Shown piece after piece: positions 41,501 through 50,772 of a stretch of DNA of 64,000 bases. The notes beneath the pieces were generated by a model. It worked only from the letters and a program-made list of their open reading frames with translations, was not told the origin of the DNA and did no database searches. This stretch comes from Streptomyces sp. NBC_01244 (lineage in GTDB: Bacteria; Actinomycetota; Actinomycetes; Streptomycetales; Streptomycetaceae): positions 3,286,001 to 3,350,000 of the forward strand of contig NZ_CP108488.1 of NCBI RefSeq assembly GCF_035987325.1. Direction: 5' to 3'. The position numbers were made by a program, and so were the translations under genes. Positions within the stretch are counted from its first letter, which is position 1. The number at the start of each line of letters is the position of its first letter.

Positions 41501-42598
41501 CTACGCCGACTGGCGGAAGCCGATCGTCGGGACCGCCCGGCGGCGGCTGGCCGGGGCGGCGGCCCGCGGAACGAGGCCGTCCAGGAAGCCGTACCGGTCG
41601 CGCAGGGCCTCCGGGGCGGCGCGCCACCAGTGGGCCACCTCCGGCCAGCCGGGGGCCGACAGGGAGCCGCCGAACTCCTGCACCGACAGGGCGGCCGTCA
41701 GGCCCGCGAAGGCGAGCCGGTCCGCGAGCGGCCACTCGGCGAGGGTGCCGGTCAGGAAGCCCGCGACGTACACGTCGCCCGCGCCGGTCGGGTCCAGGGC
41801 GTCGACCGCGATCGCGGGGACCTCGGCCGTCTCCCCGGTCCGCCCGTCCACCGCGTACGAGCCCTCGGCGCCCATCGTCACCACCGCGATCGGCACCTTC
41901 TCGGCCAGTGCCCGGGCCGCCGCGCGCGGGCAGTCGGTGCGCGTGTAGGCCATGGCCTCCCCCGCGTTGGGCAGGAAGGCCTCGCAGTGCTCCAGATCGG
42001 CCAGCGCCCCCAGGTCCCAGCGCCCGCTGTCGTCCCAGCCGACGTCGGCGAAGACCCTGGCCCCGCGCCGGGCCGCCTCGGCGACCCAGGCCTCGCCGCC
42101 GCCCGGGCCGAGCGAGGCCACGGCCGCGCGGGCGCGGGGCGGGCACTGGGGGAAGGGTCCGGGGCCCGCCGGGAGCGGGGCCTCGTGGCCGTGGGAGACC
42201 ATCGTGCGCTCGCCCTCGTACGCCATCGAGACGGTGACGGGGCTGTGCCAGCCGGGCACGGTCCGCGACATCGACAGGTCGATGCCCTCGCCCTGCTCGA
42301 GGGCGTCCCAGCAGTACTCCCCGTAGTGGTCGTCCCCGAAGGCGGCGGCCAGGGAGGTGCGCAGGCCGAGCCGGGCGAGGGCGGTGGCCATGTTGGCGAC
42401 GCCGCCGGGACTGGACCCCATGCCGCGCGCCCAGGACTCCGTGCCGCGCACGGGGGCCGAGTCGAGGCCGGTGAAGATGATGTCGAGGAAGACCGTGCCC
42501 GTCAGGAAGACGTCGCAGCCGGGTTCTTGGGGGTCGCGCAGCGGACCGAGGGGGTCCACGGCGGAATCGAGGCTGTCCCGGCTGCTGCGACTGGTCAC
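41501..42598 (-). CDS. PfkB/ribokinase-family carbohydrate kinase
   Basis: The GTG at 42598 follows GGGGAG by about seven bases and gives 365 residues. The ribokinase fold shows DVFLTGTVFLDIIFTGLDSA, SPGGVANMATALARLGLRTS, CEAFLPNAGEAMAYTR and the ATP/catalytic motif ALDPTGAGDVYVAGFLTGTL with the base Asp. The sugar or nucleoside substrate is not known. It is divergent from an MFS transporter gene 243 bp away; a shared palindrome in between suggests joint control, perhaps of uptake and phosphorylation of one compound. Confidence 0.9.
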   Translation of the reverse strand: MTSRSSRDSLDSAVDPLGPLRDPQEPGCDVFLTGTVFLDIIFTGLDSAPVRGTESWARGMGSSPGGVANMATALARLGLRTSLAAAFGDDHYGEYCWDALEQGEGIDLSMSRTVPGWHSPVTVSMAYEGERTMVSHGHEAPLPAGPGPFPQCPPRARAAVASLGPGGGEAWVAEAARRGARVFADVGWDDSGRWDLGALADLEHCEAFLPNAGEAMAYTRTDCPRAAARALAEKVPIAVVTMGAEGSYAVDGRTGETAEVPAIAVDALDPTGAGDVYVAGFLTGTLAEWPLADRLAFAGLTAALSVQEFGGSLSAPGWPEVAHWWRAAPEALRDRYGFLDGLVPRAAAPASRRRAVPTIGFRQSA

Positions 42599-42653
42599 GA
42601 TGTACTCCCCGTTCGGTCGGCGCGTGTTCTGATCTTGGCGAGTCGTTCCTGCA

Positions 42654-42680
42654 TTGGGCTCAACTCCTCGTTGAGCCCAA
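42654..42680. promoter_or_regulatory. Operator-like palindrome TTGGGCTCAAC-n5-GTTGAGCCCAA
   Basis: A perfect 11-bp inverted repeat with a TCCTC centre lies between the divergent kinase and MFS genes, 56 bp before the kinase start. It lacks a T-tract on either strand, which favours an operator over a terminator. Confidence 0.55.
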
Positions 42681-42841
42681 CCCGAGTCCGCCTTGAGGCC
42701 CTCCCGACCGGGAGGACCCGGCCTACAGTGTGACGCAGATCACCGCCCGAACGCTCTTCTCGGAGCCTCCGGCCGCTTGATAGATATGAGCCCCGCGCTC
42801 TTGCGGAATCTCATGCTCCACCTGCACCACCTGGAACATCC

Positions 42842-44233
42842 GTGCTCGACCGCACCCCCGCGCCGCCCGCCGCCTGGCCGCTCGTCGCGCTCTTCACCTC
42901 CGGTTACGTCGCCCCGTACCTGCTGCCGACCGTCGTCGGCCGGCTCGACGCACACCTCCCGCTGAGCCCCGCACAGGCCGGACTGATCGGCTCGGTCCTG
43001 CTGCTCGGCTCGGCCGCCGCGGGATTCACCCTCGCCTCCCGCATCCCGCGCTACGGACCGCGTCCGCTGGCCCGGCTCGGGCTGCTGCTCGCCGCCCTCG
43101 GGTACGGCACGGCGGCCGCCACCGCGCAGCTCCCCCTCGTCATCGCGGGCGCCGTCCTCGGCGGCTTCGGTTCGGGCACGACCACCGCCGTGGCCGCCTC
43201 CGGGATCGCGGCGCAGCGCGACCCGCACCGGACCTCCTCGCTGGGGCTGCTGTCGGTGTCGGCCACGGCCGGGGCCCTGTACCTGACCCTGCCCCGGCTC
43301 GGCGGCGGGCACTGGCTGCCGTTCGCGGCGATCGCCCTGGTCGCGCTGGTGTGCTGGCCGGCGGCGGGCCGCCTCGAAGGGGCCGACCGCGCGGACGGCG
43401 CGGCCCGCACGGACCGCGCCGTACGGGTCTGCGGTCGGCTGCCGTACCCGCGCGCCGGGGTGGTGCTCGCCGGGGCCCTGATGCTGTGGTCGCTGGCCCA
43501 GAACGCCCTCTGGGGCGTCAGCGGCCGCATCGGCGCCCAGCAGGCGGGCCTGTCCGAGGTCGCCCTCGGGGTCGTCTTCGCGGCCGCGCTCGGCGCCGGG
43601 CTGCTCGGGGTCACCGCCGCCTCCGCGCTGGGGGCCCGGCTCGGGCGGGCGGTCCCGGTGGGCGTGGGCACGGCGGTCATCGCCTGCTGCGTGGTGCTGG
43701 CCTCGCACGCCCGGGACCTGGGCTCCTTCGCGGCCGGGGAGATCCTGTGGAACGCGGTCTACCCCGTCGTGCTCTCCTACGCCATCGGCCTCGCCGCCGC
43801 CCTCGACCCGCGCGGGCGCTGGGCCGTCCTGGTCGGTTCCGCGTCCTCGCTCGGCGTGGCCTGCGGGCCCGTCACCGGGAGCCTGCTCGCCGAGGGTGCG
43901 GGCTTCCCCGGCATGGGCCTGGTCCTGGGTGGGCTGCTGCTGGCGGTGGCCGGGCCGATGACCGCGGTCGCCCTGCACGTCGGCGGACGCCCGCTGACCC
44001 CCGGCTCGGTGCGCCGGCGCGGCGGGGCCCCGGCGGCCGTGCTCGCCGCCGGGGCCGGGACGCCGGCCGGTTCGGTGCCGAGGGTCGGCGCGCAGGAGCT
44101 GGAGGTCGTGGAGCTCGCACCGCTCCGCGCCCGCCCGCTGCGCCTCCCGCCGCTCCGGGTCCTGCTGCTCTCCCCGGCGGCGGCCCGCCGGGCCCGGGAG
44201 CGCACCCGCAAGCGGACCCGCACCGGCGTCTAG
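42842..44233 (+). CDS. MFS transporter with Arg-rich C-terminal tail
   Basis: The GTG at 42842 gives 463 residues with about 12 helices: WPLVALFTSGYVAPYLLPTV, AGLIGSVLLLGSAAAGFTLA, LVIAGAVLGGFGSGTTTAVA, VAFAAALGAGLLGV-type and others. The last 75 residues are a basic cytoplasmic tail (RARPLRLPPLRVLLLSPAAA, then Arg-rich). The substrate is unknown. It ends at a palindromic element shared with rnz. Confidence 0.85.
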   Translation: MLDRTPAPPAAWPLVALFTSGYVAPYLLPTVVGRLDAHLPLSPAQAGLIGSVLLLGSAAAGFTLASRIPRYGPRPLARLGLLLAALGYGTAAATAQLPLVIAGAVLGGFGSGTTTAVAASGIAAQRDPHRTSSLGLLSVSATAGALYLTLPRLGGGHWLPFAAIALVALVCWPAAGRLEGADRADGAARTDRAVRVCGRLPYPRAGVVLAGALMLWSLAQNALWGVSGRIGAQQAGLSEVALGVVFAAALGAGLLGVTAASALGARLGRAVPVGVGTAVIACCVVLASHARDLGSFAAGEILWNAVYPVVLSYAIGLAAALDPRGRWAVLVGSASSLGVACGPVTGSLLAEGAGFPGMGLVLGGLLLAVAGPMTAVALHVGGRPLTPGSVRRRGGAPAAVLAAGAGTPAGSVPRVGAQELEVVELAPLRARPLRLPPLRVLLLSPAAARRARERTRKRTRTGV

Positions 44234-44332
44234 GCCCTGCGGGGCGAGGCCCCCGACCCGCCCTTCCGCCGTTCCCTGGGGCGGAGCCCGGGGAACGGTG
44301 GAAGGGTGGGTAGGGGACAGGCCCCGCAGGGC
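44234..44332. terminator. Nested palindromic terminator element (shared family)
   Basis: Outer arms GCCCTGCGGGGC (44234-44245) and GCCCCGCAGGGC (44321-44332) enclose a 25-bp inner inverted repeat (44256-44280 / 44287-44311) with three mismatches. It fills the gap between the convergent MFS gene and rnz and belongs to the same family as 33036-33300 and 51581-51849. Confidence 0.85.
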
Positions 44333-44357
44333 CCCTGGCCCGGGGGCGGGCCCGCTA

Positions 44358-45263
44358 TCAGGCCCGCTTGGGCACGGGGACCCGTACGAGGTCGGCTGCG
44401 ATCGTGAGCTCCCCCTCGAAGCCGGCCGCGCGCGCCTGGCGTTCGAACTCCGACGGATCACCGTAGCGCTGCGAGAAGTGCGTCAGCACGAGGTGCCGCA
44501 CTCCCCCGTCCCGGGCCACCCGCGCCGCCTGCCCCGCGGTGAGGTGCCCGTGGTCGGTGGCCAGTTGGACGTCCTCGTCGAGGAAGGTCGACTCGATCAC
44601 CAGCATGTCGCAGCCCGCCGCGAGCACCTCGACGCCCTCGCAGAGCCGGGTGTCCATGACGAAGGCGAACCGCTGTCCGGGACGTGCCTCGCTGACCTCC
44701 TCGAGGGTGACCCCGCCGAGGCCGCCCTCGCGCTGGATCCGGCCCACGTCCGGCCCCTTGATCCCGTGGAGCGCGAGCAGCTCGGGCCGTATCCGGCGTC
44801 CGTCGGGCTCGGTGACCCGGTAGCCGAAGGATTCCACCGGGTGGGAGAGCCGTACGGCGTCCAGGGTGTACGCGTCCCCGCGCGCCAGGATCCCGTCCCC
44901 GGCCACCGGCTCCTCGGCGAGCTGCACGGTCTCGCGGTAGGCCGTGGCGTACCGCAGCCGGTCGAAGAACTTCTGCCCGGAGGCCGGGTAGTGGGCGGTG
45001 ACGGGGTGCGGGACCCGGTCGAGGTTGATCCGCTGGATGACTCCGGCGAGGCCGAGGCTGTGGTCCCCGTGGAAGTGGGTGACACAGATCCGGTTGATGT
45101 CGTGCGCGGCCACCCCGGCGCGGAGCATCTGGCGCTGGGTGCCCTCGCCGGGATCGAAGAGGATGCCCTCGCCGTCCCAGCGCAGCAGGTAGCCGTTGTG
45201 GTTGCGGTGGCGGGTGGGCACCTGGCTGGCGGTGCCGAGGACCACGAGTTCTCGTACGGACAC
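44358..45263 (-). CDS. rnz: Ribonuclease Z
   Basis: The GTG at 45263 gives 301 residues. The metallo-beta-lactamase site is intact: [40 protein letters not shown] (HxHxDH), [20 protein letters not shown] and [20 protein letters not shown]. The exosite arm typical of the long bacterial RNase Z is present between residues 150 and 180. It cuts the 3' trailer of tRNA precursors. It follows the HIT gene by three bases. Confidence 0.95.
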   Translation of the reverse strand: MSVRELVVLGTASQVPTRHRNHNGYLLRWDGEGILFDPGEGTQRQMLRAGVAAHDINRICVTHFHGDHSLGLAGVIQRINLDRVPHPVTAHYPASGQKFFDRLRYATAYRETVQLAEEPVAGDGILARGDAYTLDAVRLSHPVESFGYRVTEPDGRRIRPELLALHGIKGPDVGRIQREGGLGGVTLEEVSEARPGQRFAFVMDTRLCEGVEVLAAGCDMLVIESTFLDEDVQLATDHGHLTAGQAARVARDGGVRHLVLTHFSQRYGDPSEFERQARAAGFEGELTIAADLVRVPVPKRA

Positions 45264-45266
45264 GTC

Positions 45267-45626
45267 TTAACCGGGGGGCCACTGAAGCCCGCGCCCGCCG
45301 AGGACGTGCGCGTGGGCGTGGAAGACGGTCTGGCCGGCGCCGGCGCCGGTGTTGAAGACGACGCGGTAGCCGTGCTCGACGATCTTCTCGTCGGCGGCGA
45401 TGCGGCCGGCCTCGCTCAGGACGTCGGCGGCGATCCCGGGCTCCGCGGCCGCGAGGGAGGCGGCGTCGGGGTAGTGCACCTTCGGGATGACGAGGACGTG
45501 GGTGGGCGCCTGCGGGTTGATGTCCCGGAAGGCGACGGTGGTGTCCGTCTCCCGGACGACCGTCGCGGGGATGTTCCCTGCGACGATCTTGCAGAACAGG
45601 CAGTCGGCCTGCGGTTCCCCGGCCAT
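45267..45626 (-). CDS. HIT-family nucleotide hydrolase
   Basis: The 119-residue protein has DCLFCKIVAGNIPATVVRET with the CxxC pair, and the histidine triad QTVFHAHAHVLGGRGLQWPP (His-x-His-x-His). It is an Hint-type AMP-lysine or nucleoside phosphoramidate hydrolase. It lies 64 bp after rsmE and 3 bp before rnz, so it is part of the NMO-rsmE-HIT-rnz run. Confidence 0.94.
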   Translation of the reverse strand: MAGEPQADCLFCKIVAGNIPATVVRETDTTVAFRDINPQAPTHVLVIPKVHYPDAASLAAAEPGIAADVLSEAGRIAADEKIVEHGYRVVFNTGAGAGQTVFHAHAHVLGGRGLQWPPG

Positions 45627-45690
45627 GTGCTGAGCCCTTCGTGACGGGTGATCGATTCGGGCATCGTATCCACCGCCCCCGCCGGACCGA

Positions 45691-46434
45691 TCAGGACCAG
45701 CGGCCCGTCCTCGCCAGCAGGACCGCCGCGGCGGCCGTGCCCGCCGTGGAGGTGCGCAGCACCGAGGGGCCCAGCCGGTACGGGTGCGCCCCGGCCGCGG
45801 CGAAGGCGGCGAGTTCGTCCGGGGAGACCCCGCCCTCGGGTCCGACGACCAGGACGATGGAGCCGGCGGCGGGCAGTTCCGCGGTGGCCAGCGCGCCCGA
45901 GGGGGCGTCCCGGTCCTCGTGCAGGACCACCGCGAGGTCGGCCCCGGCGAGCAGCGTCGCGACCTGCTTGGTCGACAGTGCTTCCTCGACGTCGGGGAAG
46001 CGGACCCGGCGGGACTGCTTGCCGGACTCCCGGGCGGTGGCCCGCCACTTCGCGAGGGATTTGGCGCCCCGCTCGCCGCGCCACTGGGTGATGCAGCGCG
46101 AAGCCTGCCAGGGAACGATCGCGTCGACGCCGGTCTCCGTCATGGTCTCGACGGCCACCTCGCCCCGGTCGCCCTTGGGCAGGGCCTGGACGACGGTGAT
46201 CCGGACGGCGGGCTCCGGCTCCTCGAAGACTCCGGACACGGAGACGACGAGGCGGTCCTTGCCCTCGGCGGCCGTCACGACGGCCTCGGCCCAGTCGCCC
46301 CGTCCGTCGGTCAGCACGAGGGCCTCGCCCGGGGCCAGCCGCTTCACGGAGACCGCGTGGCGGCCCTCGGGGCCGTCCAGCACGAACTCCGGCCCCGCGG
46401 GAACCTTTTCGACCACGAACACCGGGGCGGTCAT
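45691..46434 (-). CDS. rsmE: 16S rRNA m3U1498 methyltransferase RsmE
   Basis: The ATG at 46434 overlaps the stop of the NMO gene (ATGA) and gives 247 residues. The SPOUT knot is shown by SIVLVVGPEGGVSPDELAAF and YRLGPSVLRTSTAGTAAAAV; the N-terminal PUA-like part has GRHAVSVKRLAPGEALVLTD. It methylates U1498 (E. coli numbering) in 16S rRNA. Confidence 0.94.
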   Translation of the reverse strand: MTAPVFVVEKVPAGPEFVLDGPEGRHAVSVKRLAPGEALVLTDGRGDWAEAVVTAAEGKDRLVVSVSGVFEEPEPAVRITVVQALPKGDRGEVAVETMTETGVDAIVPWQASRCITQWRGERGAKSLAKWRATARESGKQSRRVRFPDVEEALSTKQVATLLAGADLAVVLHEDRDAPSGALATAELPAAGSIVLVVGPEGGVSPDELAAFAAAGAHPYRLGPSVLRTSTAGTAAAAVLLARTGRWS

Positions 46435-47531
46435 GACGCACTCCTCATCTGCATTGCCTTCAACACGTCCTGCGCCGCGCCGAGTTCCGCCGCGAGCACC
46501 TCCACCAGCTCCCCGGCCGGCAGGGCCCGCGCCAGCCGGTGCCCCTGGCCCGCCCACAGGGCCATGCCCTGCGGGTCCCCGGCCGCGGCGGCGGCCTTGC
46601 GCAGCGGCGCGGTCAGGTGGTGGACCTGCGGGTACGCGGCCGGGGCGTACGGGCCGTGCTCGCGCATGAACCGGTTGACCAGCCCGCGGGCCGGCCGGCC
46701 GGAGAAGGCACGGGTCAGCTCCGTCCGGACGAACAGGGGGTCGGTCAGCGCCTTCTTGTGCAGGGCGTGCGCGCCGGACTCCGGGCAGGCCAGGAAGGCC
46801 GTGCCGAGCTGCGCGGCCTCCGCGCCCGCGGTGAGCAGCGCGGCGATCTGCGAGCCGCGCATCAGGCCGCCCGCCGCGATGATCGGGAGGGCCACGGCCT
46901 CGCGCACCTGCGCGACGAGCGCGAGCAGGCCGACTCCGGCCGTGCCGTCGCCCTGCGGGTCGTCGCGGTGGGTGCCCTGGTGGCCGCCCGCTTCCACGCC
47001 CTGGACGCAGACGGCGTCGGCGCCGGCCGCCTGCGCGGCGCGGGCCTCCTCGACGGAGGTGACGGTGGCGATCGTGTACGTACCGACCTTGCGCAGGCAG
47101 GTGAAGGCCGCGGGTGAGGGCAGGCCGAAGGTGAACGAGACCACGGGTACCGGGTCTTCGATGAGAATGGCCAGTTTGGCGTCGTAGCCGTCGTCGCTGG
47201 TGCCGATGATGTCCTCGTCGGCGAGCGAGATCTCGTACCAGGAGGCCTCACTGGCGAGGTGCCCCCGGTAGGCCTCCACGGCGGCCGGGTCCACGTGCCC
47301 GGTCTGCGGCAGGAAGAGGTTGACGCCGAAGGGGCGGCGGGTGAGCGCGCGCAGCCGCTTGATCTCCTGGTACATGCCGTCGGCGGTTTTGTAGCCGCCG
47401 GCGAGGAAGCCCAGTCCGCCCGCTTCGCACACGGCGGCCGCGAGCGGCGGGCAGGACGCGCCGCCCGCCATGGGCGCCTGCACGATCGGGTACGTGAAGA
47501 GACCGTTCGGTGCGGAGGACATGAGCTGCAT
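46431..47531 (-). CDS. Nitronate monooxygenase family protein
   Basis: The 366-residue FMN TIM-barrel protein shows FTYPIVQAPMAGGASCPPLA, LGFLAGGYKTADGMYQEIKR, AVCVQGVEAGGHQGTHRDDP (active-site His region) and LPIIAAGGLMRGSQIAALLT (phosphate binding). It resembles class I nitronate monooxygenases, which oxidise toxic nitronates such as propionate-3-nitronate. The ATG at 47531 was used; 47522 is an alternative. It is coupled to rsmE. Confidence 0.92.
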   Translation of the reverse strand: MQLMSSAPNGLFTYPIVQAPMAGGASCPPLAAAVCEAGGLGFLAGGYKTADGMYQEIKRLRALTRRPFGVNLFLPQTGHVDPAAVEAYRGHLASEASWYEISLADEDIIGTSDDGYDAKLAILIEDPVPVVSFTFGLPSPAAFTCLRKVGTYTIATVTSVEEARAAQAAGADAVCVQGVEAGGHQGTHRDDPQGDGTAGVGLLALVAQVREAVALPIIAAGGLMRGSQIAALLTAGAEAAQLGTAFLACPESGAHALHKKALTDPLFVRTELTRAFSGRPARGLVNRFMREHGPYAPAAYPQVHHLTAPLRKAAAAAGDPQGMALWAGQGHRLARALPAGELVEVLAAELGAAQDVLKAMQMRSAS

Positions 47532-47634
47532 CGTGCCATGTCCCGCTCACGGGACCGAATCACGGCATTCGCCTGGCATAGTCCCCTTCACCGGGGTGCC
47601 CGAATACCGCCGCCGCCCTGCCGTCCCGCATGCC

Positions 47635-47671
47635 GCGAGCCCGGTCCGGGGCATCCCCGGACCGGGCTCGC
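47635..47671. terminator. 17-bp perfect hairpin terminator after dnaJ
   Basis: Arms 47635-47651 and 47655-47671 pair perfectly over 17 bp with loop CAT, in the gap between dnaJ and the NMO gene. Confidence 0.88.
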
Positions 47672-47713
47672 AGGTGTTCTCGTACGCTGCCCGTACGCTG
47701 CTCCGCGCGCGGC

Positions 47714-48850
47714 TCAGCGCCCGTTGAAGGCGTCCTTCAGGCGGCTGAACAGGCCTTGCTGGCCCGGCGCGAACTGGCCGAGCGGACGCTCCTCGCCGCG
47801 CAGCTTCGCGAGCTGGCGCAGCAGGTCCTCCTGCGCCGGGTCCAGCTTGTTCGGGGTGGTGACCTCGACGTGGACGATCAGGTCTCCGCGGCCGCCGCCG
47901 CGCAGGTGCGTGACGCCCCGGCCGTGCAGGGGGATCGCCTGGCCGGACTGGGTGCCGGGCCGGATGTCGATCTCCTCCAGGCCGTCCAGGGTCTCCAGCG
48001 GGCACTTGGTGCCCAGGGAGGCCGCGGTCATCGGGATGGTGACCGTGCAGTGCAGGTCGTCCCCGCGCCGCTGGAAGGTCGGGTGCGGCAGCTCGTGGAT
48101 CTCCACGTACAGGTCGCCGGCGGGGCCGCCGCCGGGGCCGACCTCACCCTCGCCCGCGAGCTGGATCCGGGTGCCGTTCTCGACGCCCGCCGGGATCTTG
48201 ACGGTGAGGCTGCGGCGGGAGCGGACCCGGCCGTCGCCCGCGCACTCGGGGCACGGGGTCGGGACCACGGTGCCGAAGCCCTGGCACTGCGGGCAGGGGC
48301 GCGAGGTCATGACCTGGCCCAGGAAGGACCGGGTGACCTGCGAGACCTCACCGCGGCCGCGGCACATGTCACAGGTCTGCGCCGAGGTGCCGGGTGCGGC
48401 GCCTTCGCCGGAGCAGGTGGTGCAGACGATGGCCGTGTCGACCTGGATGTCCTTGGTCGTGCCGAAGGCGGCCTCGTCCAGTTCCAGGTCGAGGCGGATC
48501 ATGGCGTCCTGGCCGCGGCGGGTCCGCGAGCGCGGTCCGCGCTGCGAGGACTGGCCGAAGAAGGCGTCCATGATGTCGGAGAAGTTGCCGAAGCCACCCG
48601 CCCCGAATCCCCCGGCTCCGCCGCCGCCCGAGGAGGACAGCGGGTCGCCGCCGAGGTCGAAGACCTGCTTCTTCTGCGGGTCCGAGAGGACCTCGTAGGC
48701 GGCGTTGATCTCCTTGAAACGCTCTTGCGTTTTGGGATCGGGGTTCACATCCGGGTGCAGCTCGCGCGCGAGCCGCCGGAATGCCTTCTTGATCTCGTCC
48801 TGCGATGCGTCGCGGCGCACGCCGAGAACGGCGTAGTAGTCCGTGGCCAC
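47714..48850 (-). CDS. dnaJ: Chaperone DnaJ (DnaJ2, hrcA-linked)
   Basis: The GTG at 48850 gives 378 residues. The J domain starts DYYAVLGVRRDASQDEIKKA and has the HPD motif in ELHPDVNPDP. A Gly-rich linker (SSSGGGGAGGFGAGGFGNF) precedes the zinc domain with CTTCSGEG, CDMCRGRG, CPQCQGFG and CPECAGDG, then the substrate-binding C terminus. It stimulates DnaK and binds unfolded proteins. It starts directly after hrcA, so both are controlled by HrcA/CIRCE. Confidence 0.95.
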   Translation of the reverse strand: MATDYYAVLGVRRDASQDEIKKAFRRLARELHPDVNPDPKTQERFKEINAAYEVLSDPQKKQVFDLGGDPLSSSGGGGAGGFGAGGFGNFSDIMDAFFGQSSQRGPRSRTRRGQDAMIRLDLELDEAAFGTTKDIQVDTAIVCTTCSGEGAAPGTSAQTCDMCRGRGEVSQVTRSFLGQVMTSRPCPQCQGFGTVVPTPCPECAGDGRVRSRRSLTVKIPAGVENGTRIQLAGEGEVGPGGGPAGDLYVEIHELPHPTFQRRGDDLHCTVTIPMTAASLGTKCPLETLDGLEEIDIRPGTQSGQAIPLHGRGVTHLRGGGRGDLIVHVEVTTPNKLDPAQEDLLRQLAKLRGEERPLGQFAPGQQGLFSRLKDAFNGR

Positions 48851-49867
48851 TTACGACTCCGCCAGGATCTGTCCGACGTAACGTGCCACTGCGCGTACCG
48901 CTCCCATCGTTCCGGGGTAGTCCATGCGGGTCGGTCCGACCACGCCGAGTTTGGCGACTGCTTCGCCGCCCGAACCGTAGCCGACCGAGACGACGGACGT
49001 GGAGTTCAGTCCCTCGTAGGCGTTCTCATGCCCGATCTTTACGGCCATTCCCGACTCACTGGCCTCGCCCAGCAGCTTGAGGAGCACGACCTGCTCCTCC
49101 AGCGCTTCGAGCACCGGCCTGATCGTCAGGGGAAAATCGTGTCCGAAGCGGGTGAGGTTGGCGGTGCCGCCGATCATCAGCCGCTCCTCCGCCTCCTCGA
49201 CCAGCGTTTCGAGGAGGGTGTCGAGGACGGCACGCACCGTCACCCGGTCCTCGTTCTCGAAGGATTCCGGAAGATCCTGCACCAGCGGCGGCACGTCGGT
49301 GAACCGGCGGCCGACGACACGGCTGTTGAGGCGGGCCCGCAGGTCCGCGAGCGAGGCCTCCCCGAAGGGGGTCTGGCAGTCGACGAGCCGCTGCTCGACC
49401 CGGCCGGTGTCCGTGATGAGGACGAGCATCAGGCGGGCCGGGGCCAGCGCGAGCAGTTCCACGTGCCGGACGGTGGACCGGGTCAGCGACGGGTACTGGA
49501 CGACGGCGACCTGCCGGGTGAGCTGCGCGAGCAACCGCACCGTACGGCCGACGACGTCGTCGAGGTCCACGGCCCCGTCGAGGAAGTTCTGGATGGCCCG
49601 GCGTTCGGGCGTCGACAGGGGTTTGACCCCCGCCAGCTTGTCGACGAAGAGGCGGTAGCCCTTGTCGGTGGGGATCCGGCCGGCGCTGGTGTGGGGCTGG
49701 GCGATGTAGCCCTCGTCCTCCAGGACGGCCATGTCGTTGCGCACGGTGGCGGGCGAGACGCCGAGCCGGTGCCGCTCGGTGAGCGCCTTGGAGCCGACCG
49801 GCTCCTCCGTCCCGACGTAGTCCTGGACGATGGCGCGCAGCACTTCGAGTCTGCGTTCGCTGAGCAT
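48851..49867 (-). CDS. hrcA: Heat-inducible transcription repressor HrcA
   Basis: The ATG at 49867 lies eight bases after GGAGG and gives 338 residues; the in-frame start 15 bp upstream overlaps that site. The HTH is [20 protein letters not shown] and [20 protein letters not shown], followed by [20 protein letters not shown]. The GAF-like domain has LARLTRQ-type and [24 protein letters not shown] segments ([20 protein letters not shown]). HrcA binds the CIRCE element just upstream and represses its own operon until heat stress draws off the chaperones it needs. Confidence 0.95.
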   Translation of the reverse strand: MLSERRLEVLRAIVQDYVGTEEPVGSKALTERHRLGVSPATVRNDMAVLEDEGYIAQPHTSAGRIPTDKGYRLFVDKLAGVKPLSTPERRAIQNFLDGAVDLDDVVGRTVRLLAQLTRQVAVVQYPSLTRSTVRHVELLALAPARLMLVLITDTGRVEQRLVDCQTPFGEASLADLRARLNSRVVGRRFTDVPPLVQDLPESFENEDRVTVRAVLDTLLETLVEEAEERLMIGGTANLTRFGHDFPLTIRPVLEALEEQVVLLKLLGEASESGMAVKIGHENAYEGLNSTSVVSVGYGSGGEAVAKLGVVGPTRMDYPGTMGAVRAVARYVGQILAES

Positions 49868-49919
49868 CGCGCACACCTCCATCGTTTCCGTCGTTCGCGG
49901 CTTCGGCAGGCTCTGCCTG

Positions 49920-49946
49920 CTGGCACTCTGAGCGTTCGAGTGCCAG
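49920..49946. promoter_or_regulatory. CIRCE element upstream of hrcA
   Basis: CTGGCACTC-n9-GAGTGCCAG, a perfect palindrome with the fixed 9-base spacer. It differs from the consensus TTAGCACTC-n9-GAGTGCTAA only at the outer positions. It lies 53 bp before the hrcA start. Confidence 0.92.
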
Positions 49947-50018
49947 AGATCCCCCGGTCAGTGTACGGCGGGGTGGTACACCCGTAGCAAGGGCGGCCCG
50001 CCAAGGTAGCGTCGCGGC

Positions 50019-50744
50019 ATGGACGTGCGTTGGGAAGAGGCAGGCTGGGAACGGCTCACCGAACGGGCCGGCCGCAAGCGCCTGCCGGTGTGGGACTGCA
50101 CCGTGGGACTGGTGGTGGGCGAGGATTCGGCCCTCCTGATCGACCCCGGGTCCTCCCTGCGGGAAGGCGCGCTGGTGCGGGCCGAGGCGGAGCGGCTGGC
50201 GGGCCGGCGCGTGACCCATCTCGCATTCACACACGGACATTTCGACCACGTACTGGGCGGTGCGGCGTTCGCGGGGGCGGAGGTCTACGGCCCGGTCGGG
50301 CTGGACGCCGTGCTCTCGGCGGGCCGGGAGGAGCTGCGCGAGGACGCGGTCCGCCAGGGCCTGCCGGAGGCCGAGGCCGCCGAGGCGGCGGACCTGCTGG
50401 TGGTCCCCCGGCACCTGGTGTCGGGCGAGTGGACGCTCGACCTGGGCGGAGTGCAGGTGCTGTTGGCGAACGTGGGCCCGGGTCACACCCGGCACGATCT
50501 GGCCGCCTTCGTGCCCGGAGCCCGCGAGGTGGTCTTCTGCGGCGACCTGGTCGAGGAATCGGGCCAGCCGCAGGCGGGTCCGGACTCGGTGCCCGGGCAG
50601 TGGCCGGCGGCCCTGGACCGGCTCCTCGCCCTGGGCGGGGACGACGCTCTGTACGTGCCGGGTCACGGAGCGGTGGTCGACGCGGCCTTCGTGCGTGCCC
50701 AACGCGACACACTGGCGGCCCGTTTCGGCGTGTCGGACGCCTGA
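50019..50744 (+). CDS. MBL-fold metallo-hydrolase
   Basis: The 241-residue protein has the beta-lactamase-like motif THLAFTHGHFDHVLGGAAFA (HxHxDH), the third His in ANVGPGHTRHDLAAFVPG, the bridging Asp in VVFCGDLVEESG and the last His in YVPGHGAVVDAAF. Substrate unknown; the pattern fits small hydrolases such as quorum or thioester hydrolases. It is divergent from hrcA and precedes the DUF3097 gene by 28 bp. Confidence 0.9.
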   Translation: MDVRWEEAGWERLTERAGRKRLPVWDCTVGLVVGEDSALLIDPGSSLREGALVRAEAERLAGRRVTHLAFTHGHFDHVLGGAAFAGAEVYGPVGLDAVLSAGREELREDAVRQGLPEAEAAEAADLLVVPRHLVSGEWTLDLGGVQVLLANVGPGHTRHDLAAFVPGAREVVFCGDLVEESGQPQAGPDSVPGQWPAALDRLLALGGDDALYVPGHGAVVDAAFVRAQRDTLAARFGVSDA

Positions 50745-50772
50745 GGCGGCCGGCTCTCCTACCCTCGGCCGG

